Shown: in pieces, positions 47,479 through 55,213 of the stretch
Numbering within the stretch: the first letter of the stretch is position 1
How the letters are laid out: every line of letters starts with the position of its first letter
Assembly: GCF_017833295.1 (NCBI RefSeq)
Contig: NZ_JAFIBW010000001.1
Span: 2,170,001 to 2,234,000 of the forward strand
Direction: 5' to 3'
Length of the DNA stretch: 64,000 nt
Source: Methylobacterium sp. PvR107
Lineage (GTDB): Bacteria; Pseudomonadota; Alphaproteobacteria; Rhizobiales; Beijerinckiaceae
Notes under the pieces: generated by a model
Database searches by the model: none
Told to the model about the DNA's origin: nothing
Seen by the model: only the letters and a program-made list of their open reading frames with translations
Translations under genes and position numbers: made by a program

Positions 47479-47720
47479 GAGGAGTGACTCCGCATCGCCC
47501 CAGGTCATAGACGTCCGCGCGCTGCCAGCCCGGGATTCAGCAGTACAGCCTCCGCCATTGCGGAGGTCCGGTTTCCGGCGCGCCGCGGACGCGGAGGCCC
47601 GCGCACCGCTCTCGATCGTGCGGCCGCCGATTCCGGCAGCCCATCGGCGGCGAATCCGACCGCCCACGCCGTGCGCCCACGGAGCGACCGGGTCCGGTTC
47701 GCCCCCTTCCTACCGAAACG

Positions 47721-48428
47721 TCAGCAGACCCCGTCGGCGCAGGCGAAGTCCCTGAGGTCGGCCAGCCGCTCGATCAGCACGATGTCGCGTCCGACCGTCC
47801 TGATGTGCCCGGCCTTCTTGAGCTTGGCGAGGGAGCGGCAGACGGTCTCGACGGTAAGGCCCAGGTAATCCGCGATATCGAGGCGCGACATCGGCATCCG
47901 GACCTCGACCTTGCCGGCCGACTTGCGTTCGCCCCGGGGGACCAACTCCAGGATAAAGCTCGCGACACGCTCCTCGGCGCTCTTCTGGCTCAGGTTCAGG
48001 ACCAGCGACTGCGTCCTCGACACTTCGGCACAGAGTTCGGAGATGAATTCCTCCCGGAGAACCAAGCTGTCGGCAAGCAGCGTATTCAGCTTCTCCCGAG
48101 GCAAAGCGTATATATAGCAGTTCGTAACGGCCTCAGCTGAATAAATGTGTCTTGTACGCGCGGAAAGCCCCATGATGTCGCCGGGAAAAACAAATCCAAT
48201 GACGCCGCGACGCCCGTCCATGAGGAACCGAGAGATCCTCAAGACACCGTCAGCCACGAGAAAGATCGAATTAGCCTGGTCGTCCTCCCAGAAAATGCGC
48301 TGTCCGGCAGGATACAGGATGGTGGGCCGATGAGAAAATTCTGATCTCAAGCTCGCTGTACGAAAATTTCTATCAGCCAACGCCGTCCGGATCGGAGAAC
48401 GTGAGGTGAGCGAAGCGAGGCATTCCAC
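47721..48428 (-). CDS. Crp/Fnr-family regulator, FixK/FnrN-like
   Basis: A 235-residue regulator. The cyclic-nucleotide-binding-type domain begins ILYPAGQRIFWEDDQANSIF, and the C-terminal helix-turn-helix reads SRLDIADYLGLTVETVCRSL, which has the E-x-x-C/S-R pattern of proteins that bind TTGAT-N4-ATCAA sites. The N-terminal Fe-S cysteines of FNR are absent, which suggests a FixK-like protein that does not sense oxygen itself. GTG at 48428 with GAGG ahead. One matching box lies at 54902-54915. Confidence 0.88.
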   Translation of the reverse strand: MECLASLTSRSPIRTALADRNFRTASLRSEFSHRPTILYPAGQRIFWEDDQANSIFLVADGVLRISRFLMDGRRGVIGFVFPGDIMGLSARTRHIYSAEAVTNCYIYALPREKLNTLLADSLVLREEFISELCAEVSRTQSLVLNLSQKSAEERVASFILELVPRGERKSAGKVEVRMPMSRLDIADYLGLTVETVCRSLAKLKKAGHIRTVGRDIVLIERLADLRDFACADGVC

Positions 48429-48806
48429 GGCAGGTACCTCTAAACTGTTTAAAAACCGTTAACAGCTTAGGCAGGGGATGCCACACACGTATAACTGCCG
48501 TGTCCCCAATTGTCACGAAAATCTACATTCGGTTACAGGTGATCGATAGATTGTAACAGTGGCGCTTTTCCGGTCGGCTCTTTGCATATTGGCTGGGCAA
48601 AAGATGCCTCCAGCCGCATCGGACACCGTATTTTCACCCGGATTTCAATGTGTTAGCGTGCGACATTGGGTACTCACTACGTACCCCCTCACACTATGCA
48701 TTTTGTGGATAAGCGATTCGTCCAAAGAGCCTGAAGATTGATATTTCCAAAAATCGTCCGATGCAACTTGTGCTAGTCGATCGTCACTTGGTCGCGGGAG
48801 CGCGGA
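48429..48806. other. AT-rich divergent control region
   Basis: 378 bp between the Crp/Fnr regulator (leftward) and the epimerase (rightward). It is visibly more AT-rich than the surroundings. It holds inverted repeats GTTACA-N14-TGTAAC (48532-48557), GGGTAC-N7-GTACCC (48668-48686) and CTGTT-N11-AACAG (48445-48465). No convincing ORF is seen. It is probably the promoter region of both genes. Confidence 0.5.
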
Positions 48807-49817
48807 ATGAAACCTGTCTTGTTGACCGGAGCCGCCGGCTTCATCGGATACCATGTCGCCAAGCGCTATCTGGAGGCCGGTCGCAGCGTTGTCGGCATCG
48901 ACGACCTTAACGATTACTACGAGGTCGCGCTCAAGGAGAGCCGCCTCAGCGATCTCTCCGCTCACAGCAACTTCGCGTTCCGGAAGATCGATCTGGCCGA
49001 TCGTTCGGCCATGGAAGATGTCTTCAGGGCGCAGGCCTACGACACCGTCATCCATCTCGGCGCTCAAGCGGGCGTGCGGTACTCGCTGGAAAACCCGCAC
49101 GTCTACGTGAAGAGCAACGTCGAAGGTTTCCTCCACGTGCTCGAAGGCTGCCGGCACAATCCGGTGGCTCATCTCGTCTATGCGTCATCCAGTTCCGTCT
49201 ACGGCGCGGTGACGCAGATGCCCTTCTCCGTCCATCAGAATGTCGATCATCCGGTCAGCCTGTACGCGGCCACCAAGAAGTCGAACGAGCTGCTCGCCCA
49301 CTGCTACAGCCACCTCTATCGGATCCCGTGCACCGGACTGCGCTTCTTCACGGTCTATGGGCCCTGGGGACGGCCCGACATGGCGCTGTTCCTGTTCACG
49401 CGGGCAATCCTGGCGGGCGAGCCGATCAAGGTCTTCGCCAACGGTCAGATGATGCGCGATTTCACCTATATCGACGACGTGGTCGAGGGCATCGTGCGGC
49501 TGGCCGAGCAGCCAGCCCAGAGCAACCAGGCCTGGGATTCGGATGTGCCCGATCCGGGCACCAGCAACGCCCCCTATCGGGTCTACAACATCGGCAATCA
49601 CCAGCCGGTGCAGCTCCTGCACCTGATCGAGGTGCTGGAGACCTGTCTGGGCCGCAAGGCGCAGAAGGAGTTCCTGCCGCTCCAGCCCGGCGATGTGCCG
49701 GCCACCTACGCGGATGTCGAAGACCTCTCGGCAGCCACGGGCTACGCACCGAGCACACCCATCGAGGTCGGCGTCGAGCGTTTCGTGCGCTGGTACCGGG
49801 ACTACTATCGCGTCTGA
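48807..49817 (+). CDS. UDP-glucuronate 4-epimerase-like sugar epimerase
   Basis: A 336-residue extended SDR that would turn UDP-glucuronate into UDP-galacturonate for surface polysaccharide. The NAD motif GAAGFIGYHV is at 8-17, then GAQAGVRYSLENP (typical of the CapI/LspL group), SSSSVYGAV and the catalytic Y-x-x-x-K as YAATKKSN. RFFTVYGPWGRPDMALFLF also belongs to this subfamily. ATG at 48807. It faces the leftward methyltransferase gene and probably supplies the precursor for the locus to its right. Confidence 0.92.
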   Translation: MKPVLLTGAAGFIGYHVAKRYLEAGRSVVGIDDLNDYYEVALKESRLSDLSAHSNFAFRKIDLADRSAMEDVFRAQAYDTVIHLGAQAGVRYSLENPHVYVKSNVEGFLHVLEGCRHNPVAHLVYASSSSVYGAVTQMPFSVHQNVDHPVSLYAATKKSNELLAHCYSHLYRIPCTGLRFFTVYGPWGRPDMALFLFTRAILAGEPIKVFANGQMMRDFTYIDDVVEGIVRLAEQPAQSNQAWDSDVPDPGTSNAPYRVYNIGNHQPVQLLHLIEVLETCLGRKAQKEFLPLQPGDVPATYADVEDLSAATGYAPSTPIEVGVERFVRWYRDYYRV

Positions 49818-49910
49818 TGTCGCTGCCGGCGGTCGCGGATCGCCGGGTTCGCGATCGCACGCCCGCTCGGATGGTCGCGCGCCGGGAAGATGAACCCGGC
49901 GCGGCAAGCC

Positions 49911-50867
49911 TCAGCGCTGGTGACCGAGGTAGATGTCCTGCGGGTGCAGACTGGCCGTCGCGGCAGGAACCTGTGCCGGCTTGCGTCCCAGGAAATAGAC
50001 GCCGTTGGCGCTGTCGACCTGCCGCGCCTCGGGTAGACCATGGTCGAGGAAGGCCAGCGGCAGGAACGGCAGGGAGAGCAGACCCCCGAGCTTGCGGGAG
50101 CGGGTCAGATCCCGAATCAGGGCGCGGATCGCCCAGTAGGCGGACAAGCCCGTGCCGCCGAGGGATCCCCGCGCCATGGGCTCGAAGGCGCGGAACAGGA
50201 GGCGGTGCCCGCTCTCCGTGAACCGCCAGAAATCGTACGGCCCCTCATGCACGTGCTGGAGGAACGGCGTTTCCGCGTAGACGTGCCCGCCGGGCTTGAG
50301 CACGCGCTCGATCTCCGCAACGATCCGGGCCGGATCGACGACATGCTCCAGCACCGCCTGCACCACCACCGCGTCGACCGAGGCATCCGCGAGGGGGATG
50401 GCGTGTCCGTCGGCGATGAAGGAGATGTCCCTGCTCGGGTAGACATCGAAGGCGATGACCTTCAGGCCCGGATCGGCATAGAGGTCGCGGGATCCTTCCC
50501 CGCGAGTCCCGCCGCCCACCACGACCAGGATCGGATCGTCGGCCGAGGCCTTGGCGGCCGCGATCAAGGCGCTGAAATTGGCGCGGCTGCGCTTGGTCGA
50601 GGGAAACAGCGCCTTGGCGATCTGGCGCAGGCCGGAATGCGGCTTGCGGTCGATGAGCGGCGCGAGACCCTCCTCGCCGAGATCGGCCCGCCGGACGACG
50701 CTCCGCTCGAAATCGATGAGCACCGGCTGACCGTGCACCACGGGAAAGGCGGAGAGCGCGGATGCGGCGCGCACCGCGCCGGACTTGCCCGGCGTAACCA
50801 CCACGCGCTCGTCGGGCCGGCCCGGATGGCGCAACAGACCTGCATAATCTTCGAAGCTTGCCAGCAT
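49911..50867 (-). CDS. SAM-dependent methyltransferase of the polysaccharide locus
   Basis: A 318-residue protein. The C-terminal half is a class I methyltransferase: LVVVGGGTRGEGSRDLY at motif I, AFDVYPSRDISFIADGHAIP, then VVVQAVLEHVVDPARIVAEI and LKPGGHVYAETPF. The first 110 residues include a short YcgR/Trm112-like segment (HGQPVLIDFERSVV), typical of methyltransferases with a small N-terminal zinc-ribbon-like or beta domain. I chose the ATG at 50867 just before this segment. It is the last gene of a leftward operon and could methylate the polysaccharide. Confidence 0.82.
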   Translation of the reverse strand: MLASFEDYAGLLRHPGRPDERVVVTPGKSGAVRAASALSAFPVVHGQPVLIDFERSVVRRADLGEEGLAPLIDRKPHSGLRQIAKALFPSTKRSRANFSALIAAAKASADDPILVVVGGGTRGEGSRDLYADPGLKVIAFDVYPSRDISFIADGHAIPLADASVDAVVVQAVLEHVVDPARIVAEIERVLKPGGHVYAETPFLQHVHEGPYDFWRFTESGHRLLFRAFEPMARGSLGGTGLSAYWAIRALIRDLTRSRKLGGLLSLPFLPLAFLDHGLPEARQVDSANGVYFLGRKPAQVPAATASLHPQDIYLGHQR

Positions 50868-50920
50868 ACCAGGAACTCCACCTTCGGGGCCGATCCGGCC
50901 GATGCTCGACCAGGAAGCGC

Positions 50921-52177
50921 TCAGACGATCAGCCCCCGCACCGGAGGCAGGTGCTCGGTTCCGGGGAACACGTCCCGCGAGAGGACGGCGTCGGAGGCGC
51001 CCAGAAGATCCATCGCGACGCCCTTCAGGACGGCACGCAGGTCCAGGGTCGGCATCAGATCGCGCCTCTCGTAGAGCTGATTCTCGCGCAGGCCCGGCCA
51101 GTCGGTGATCATCCGACCGCCGGCGATCGCGCCGCCCGCCAGCAGCGCGATGGTCCCGTTGCCGTGGTCGGTGCCGAGGGTGCCGTTCAGCCGGGCGGCC
51201 CGCCCGAACTCCGTGGTGACGACGATGGCCGTGTCGCGCCAGACCGGCGCAAGCTCGACCTCGAAGGCCTGCAAGGCCGCGTCGAGCGCCTGCAGCAGAT
51301 CCGCCAGCCGGCCGGACGCCCCGCCGGTATGGGCATGCGTGTCGAACCCGTCGAACGACAAGGCCGCGACCCGGGGCCCATCCGGCCGGACGAGGAACCG
51401 CGCGGCGCCCGTCGCGATGGAGCGCGCGGCCTGCACGTCGGGCTGGGTGCGGGTGTTGAGGTTCGCGCCGATCCCGGCCTCGGACGCCATCCGGTCGGTC
51501 TCGATGGCGCGGTCGAGGGCCTGTGCGAGCTTCGGATCGGTATGGGCGTAGATCTGCTCCATCCGGTCGAACAGCGTCGCGGTGGCCGCCGGCAGATCCG
51601 ACGGGTACCATGCGAGCACCGGAGCCGGCCCGCGGAGGATCAGAGGCGTCGAGGCCCCGATGGCAAGGCCGCCCGGATTGCCCGGCTGCGCCTCGCCGCG
51701 CCCGAGCGCGCGTCCGGCCGGCAGGTGCGCGGCGAGCCGGTTCAGCCAGCCGGTCCGGGACGCGCCCGGCCGCGGCGTCCCGCTCTCGAGGACATCCTGT
51801 CCGTCGAAATGCGAGCGGTCGCGGTAGGGCGTGGCGACGGCATGGACGACCGAGAGCTTGCGCTCGCGGAACAGGCGCGCCGTCTCTCGCATGGCCGGGT
51901 GCAGGTAGAAGAAGCCGTCGAGCGGCAGGGCCGGATTCGCGCCGCCGGCCTCCAAAGCGATCGATTCGCGCAGGCTGCGATAGGCCGGATCGCCGATCGG
52001 AGCGACGGCCGACAATCCGTCGAGGGCACCACGCAGGATCACCACCAGCAGGCGGGGATCGCGGCCCGTGGTCGCCTGCGCGAAGCGGGGCGCATGAGCC
52101 CAGGCGTAGAGCGCCCCTGCTCCGAAGGCCAGGCTCCGGCGGGTCGGCCCGGCTCCATGTCCGTACGCCATGATCAT
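50921..52177 (-). CDS. DUF1501 protein, Tat-exported
   Basis: A 418-residue protein with a twin-arginine signal (TRRSLAFGAGALYAWAHA, R13-R14). The mature part belongs to DUF1501, an alkaline-phosphatase/sulfatase-like fold: LLVVILRGALDGLSAVAP, SHFDGQDVLESG, FDGFDTHAHTG and TTEFGRAARLNGTLGTDHGNG, which contain probable metal-binding Asp and His. Catalytic activity is unproved for the family. The ATG at 52177 overlaps the DUF1800 stop (ATGA), so the two are translationally coupled. Confidence 0.88.
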   Translation of the reverse strand: MIMAYGHGAGPTRRSLAFGAGALYAWAHAPRFAQATTGRDPRLLVVILRGALDGLSAVAPIGDPAYRSLRESIALEAGGANPALPLDGFFYLHPAMRETARLFRERKLSVVHAVATPYRDRSHFDGQDVLESGTPRPGASRTGWLNRLAAHLPAGRALGRGEAQPGNPGGLAIGASTPLILRGPAPVLAWYPSDLPAATATLFDRMEQIYAHTDPKLAQALDRAIETDRMASEAGIGANLNTRTQPDVQAARSIATGAARFLVRPDGPRVAALSFDGFDTHAHTGGASGRLADLLQALDAALQAFEVELAPVWRDTAIVVTTEFGRAARLNGTLGTDHGNGTIALLAGGAIAGGRMITDWPGLRENQLYERRDLMPTLDLRAVLKGVAMDLLGASDAVLSRDVFPGTEHLPPVRGLIV

Positions 52178-53613
52178 CTCCGCTGGAACTCGGGTGACAG
52201 GAGCAGGACGGCGATGGCTTCCCGTCGGTTCGGGGCAGCACGCAGGCCCTCGCTCGTCTCGCGAGTCAGGGCGGGGCCGAGGATCGCGGCCGCGAGCTCC
52301 CCGACATCGCGGTCCGTCCGCTCGTGCTCGGCCACCACGGAGGCGGCCTCGAACCGTGCCCGGAAATTGGCGGGCGAGAGCCACGCGGCCTCCGTATCGG
52401 GGAATCCGTTCGGGCCCGGCACGTCCCAGACCCTCTGGGCAAGGCTGCGCAGGATCAGGGTGAAGCCCTCCGCCGAGAGCGACACGCCGGTGGCGCGCAG
52501 GGCCGCCGCCAGAAATTCCTGTGGGGTGCGCAGCTTCACCCGCTCGCCCCAGGCGAGATCGGACCCCACCAGCGTGCGCGTGACGGCGCCGAGATCCCCG
52601 TCGGTCCGCCGGTAGGTCTCGGCGAGCGCCTGGACGAGGGCCTCCGGCGGCTGGTCGGCGACGAAGTGACGGCAGAGCTTGAACGCGACGAAGCGGGCCG
52701 TCGCAGGGTTGCGGGCCAGTTGGTCGAGGGCGTCCAGCGCCTCCTGGGCGCCGGCCTCGGGGTAGGTGCGTCCCAGAAGCACCTTGGCGCCGGGCTCGTG
52801 CGCCGCGGCGTTGAACACGAAGCTCCCGGCAACGGCTCCCTGGCGTGCGTCGCCGGTCGTCCAGCCGGTGAGCATGCGCGCGAGGTTCTCGACATCCCGC
52901 TGTCCGTAGCCGCCGTCCACGCCCAGCGTGTGCAGCTCCAGGATCTCACGGGCGAGGTTCTCGTTGAGACCCGCCCGGCCTGCCCCGGACAGCGCGCGCG
53001 CGACTTGGGAATGCGGGCCGATCGAAGTGCTGTTGTCGAGGTAGGTCAACATCGCGAAGTGTCGGGTCGAGGCCTTCAGCATGTCGGCGAATCGACCCAG
53101 TACGTGCGGCCGCACCACCTCCCGCTCGAAGGCGCCCGCGGTGATGCGCTGCCAGCCGCTCTTGGCGACGCCCACCGCGAAGTGGTTCGACCAGAACCAG
53201 ACGAGCCGTTCAGTGAGGCCGATGGTTGGTTGCGGCAGGATCGCGAGGCGCGCCTCGACCTCCTTGTCGTAGAAGCGTCCCTCTGGGAGGCGGAAGACGC
53301 CGGGGGGCAGTTGGGGCGGTGACGGCGGTGCGGCGTTCGCGCGTCCGTTGGGCGCCATGCCGGAGGCCGGCATATCGGCCATGGCCATGGCCGGCCGGCG
53401 CGCGGTTGTGGAGGCGAGGTACTGCTCCCAGCGCATCTTGTGGGTGACGAGTTCGGCAAGGCTGGCCATGCCCTCAGGCATCGCGGCCCCACCGTCGAGC
53501 TCGGCCGCCACGCGGGCCCGCGGGTCATCGGCGACCGCGTTGAGGTCGCCCGGACGGGCGCCAAGCCCGAACCGATGCAGCGCGATGCAGGCGGCCTGCG
53601 CGCCGGTGGTCAT
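52174..53613 (-). CDS. DUF1800 protein
   Basis: A 479-residue helical protein of the DUF1800 family, partner of DUF1501 in many bacteria. Family segments are HRFGLGARPGDL near the start, WSNHFAVGVAKSG, NENLAREILELHTLGVDGGY, DVENLARMLTGWT and KLCRHFVAD. There is no classical signal peptide. The role is unknown; export with DUF1501 is one possibility. It overlaps the GT4 gene by ATGA at 53610-53613 and the DUF1501 gene by ATGA at its end. Confidence 0.88.
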   Translation of the reverse strand: MTTGAQAACIALHRFGLGARPGDLNAVADDPRARVAAELDGGAAMPEGMASLAELVTHKMRWEQYLASTTARRPAMAMADMPASGMAPNGRANAAPPSPPQLPPGVFRLPEGRFYDKEVEARLAILPQPTIGLTERLVWFWSNHFAVGVAKSGWQRITAGAFEREVVRPHVLGRFADMLKASTRHFAMLTYLDNSTSIGPHSQVARALSGAGRAGLNENLAREILELHTLGVDGGYGQRDVENLARMLTGWTTGDARQGAVAGSFVFNAAAHEPGAKVLLGRTYPEAGAQEALDALDQLARNPATARFVAFKLCRHFVADQPPEALVQALAETYRRTDGDLGAVTRTLVGSDLAWGERVKLRTPQEFLAAALRATGVSLSAEGFTLILRSLAQRVWDVPGPNGFPDTEAAWLSPANFRARFEAASVVAEHERTDRDVGELAAAILGPALTRETSEGLRAAPNRREAIAVLLLSPEFQRR

Positions 53614-54812
53614 TGGACGACAGGCGCCGGGACGCCGGCCTCGGCGCTGCCACGCTCAGGAGGCGCCCTGTTCATCCGGTCATCGGCCATCTCGCGATAC
53701 AAGCGCAGATACGCCTCGGCCACGACATTGATCGCGTGCTTCTCGCACACCCGCTGTCGCGCCCCGGCGCTCATGACAGCCCACTGCGCCGCATCGAGGC
53801 CGCCGGCGGTCACGAGCCCCTCCAGGATCCCGTCGCGGGTGTTGGCCGCCAGCATCACACCCGATTGCCCGGGGATGACGAGGTCTCCGGCCCCGCTGAC
53901 ATCGCTGATGACCGGCACGGCGCCGTACGCCATGGCTTCGAGCAGGGTGTTCGACATGCCCTCGGAATCCGAGGGCAGGATCATGAAGGCCGCGCCTCCA
54001 TAGATCGCGTCGCGATCGTCGGTGACACCCATGAAGCGCACCGAGGGAAGGCCGGCGGCCTGCTCGACGAGGCGACTTGTCTCGGGGCCGCTCCCGAAGA
54101 TGCGCAGGGTCGCGGGGCGGTCGGCGGAAAAGATCCGGAAGGCCTCGATCAGCCGATCGACGCGTTTCTCCTGCGCGAGCCGGCCGGCATAGACGAACAC
54201 GCATGCGCCATCCGGAGCGCGGTAGGCCGCCCGCGGCTCCAGCGGGCACTCGACCCCGTTCGGCACCCGCGCCACCCGGTCAACAGGGATCCCGAGAGCA
54301 GCGAGATCGCCAGCGATCTCGCTGCTGTTGGCCACGAAGACGAGTCGCGAACGGCGCGCCAGCGCGACCACGAGCTTGCCGAAGGGCAGCTTCTGCGCCG
54401 GCAGTCGGCGCAACTCGATATGCTCGCCCCCGCGCCCGAGCTTGGCCGAGAGCAGCTTCCGGAACAGCCGCCCGGCAACCAAGCCGGGCCAGGCATGCAG
54501 GCGCAGGTGCTGGATCGCGATGACGTCGTAGGAGTGGCGATGCCGGGCGAGCCAGAGGAAGGCGCGAAACCAGAAATGAAGCATCGAGAAGACGTAACGG
54601 CCGCCGAGGGCGGGATCGCTGCGCATCGGGAGGCGGACCACCCGTCCTTCGGGCTGGTCGTCGGTTCCGGCCGCCTGCGCCTGGAGGGTCGGTGTCAGGA
54701 TCGTGGTCGTCGCGCCGCGGTCGCGCAGGGAGCGGGCGAGGATGCGGGTCTGACGCTCCGCTCCGCCGAAGCTGTCCGGATAGTAGGTCGGCATCAGGAA
54801 TACGATGCGCAT
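53610..54812 (-). CDS. GT4 glycosyltransferase
   Basis: A 400-residue retaining glycosyltransferase of the GT-B fold. The N-terminal domain begins MRIVFLMPTYYPDSFGGAERQTR, and the nucleotide-sugar domain includes FVYAGRLAQEKRVDRLIEAF and the E-x7-E motif in LPSDSEGMSNTLLEAMAYG. It adds one sugar to a growing lipid-linked glycan. The ATG at 54812 was chosen over a 32-residue extension. First gene of the leftward operon, driven from the shared control region 54813-55213. Confidence 0.9.
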   Translation of the reverse strand: MRIVFLMPTYYPDSFGGAERQTRILARSLRDRGATTTILTPTLQAQAAGTDDQPEGRVVRLPMRSDPALGGRYVFSMLHFWFRAFLWLARHRHSYDVIAIQHLRLHAWPGLVAGRLFRKLLSAKLGRGGEHIELRRLPAQKLPFGKLVVALARRSRLVFVANSSEIAGDLAALGIPVDRVARVPNGVECPLEPRAAYRAPDGACVFVYAGRLAQEKRVDRLIEAFRIFSADRPATLRIFGSGPETSRLVEQAAGLPSVRFMGVTDDRDAIYGGAAFMILPSDSEGMSNTLLEAMAYGAVPVISDVSGAGDLVIPGQSGVMLAANTRDGILEGLVTAGGLDAAQWAVMSAGARQRVCEKHAINVVAEAYLRLYREMADDRMNRAPPERGSAEAGVPAPVVQ

Positions 54813-54901
54813 GGAGCGGTTCGTCCCTTTCGCGATGGAGTGCGGACAGATGGCTCGCTGGCTCCGCGGGATGAAATTAGATCGGCCGTGACGCCGTATG
54901 C

Positions 54902-54915
54902 TTGACAAAGGTCAA
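54902..54915. promoter_or_regulatory. FNR/FixK-type box
   Basis: TTGAC-aaag-GTCAA, a perfect 5-4-5 dyad that fits TTGA-N6-TCAA. It lies 90-103 bp before the leftward GT4 start and about 300 bp before the GMC gene. The Crp/Fnr regulator at 47721-48428 is the natural candidate to bind it. Binding is inferred. Confidence 0.6.
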
Positions 54916-54937
54916 GGCGCCGGGCCGCATCACCTGA

Positions 54938-54998
54938 AAATGAGCGTACAATCGCAACCGATATTGGTGACGCTCATTTCAGCGTACGGACGCAACCG
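54938..54998. promoter_or_regulatory. repeat cluster, possible enhancer elements
   Basis: Two direct repeats, AGCGTAC-aat-CGCAACCG (54943-54960) and AGCGTAC-gga-CGCAACCG (54981-54998), start 38 bp apart. An inverted pair AAATGAGCGT (54938-54947) and ACGCTCATTT (54970-54979) overlaps them. They lie about 160-225 bp before the sigma-54 promoter, where activator sites are usually found. Confidence 0.5.
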
Positions 54999-55160
54999 CG
55001 TCGGCACCTTGGACTGAATTTGACGCGGAACCGCCTTTTTCTCCAAAATTCGCGCTGAAAAGACGCAAATATCCCCTCTCATCTATTGCGATGACCGATC
55101 CTTGGACGACACGCGCACAAGCAATGCCGGGGAGGACTGCATTCTTGGCAAGGTCCTGCT

Positions 55161-55176
55161 TGGCATGACTGTTGCA
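55161..55176 (+). promoter_or_regulatory. sigma-54 (-24/-12) promoter
   Basis: TGGCATG-actg-TTGCA: GG at 55162-55163 and GC at 55174-55175 are exactly 10 bases apart, and nearly every base fits the RpoN consensus TGGCACG-N4-TTGCW. The expected start is near 55187, 27 bp before the GMC oxidoreductase ATG. Confidence 0.75.
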
Positions 55177-55213
55177 AGGCATCTACTTACGCAGCGCCTC
55201 GAGGGTCAGGGCG

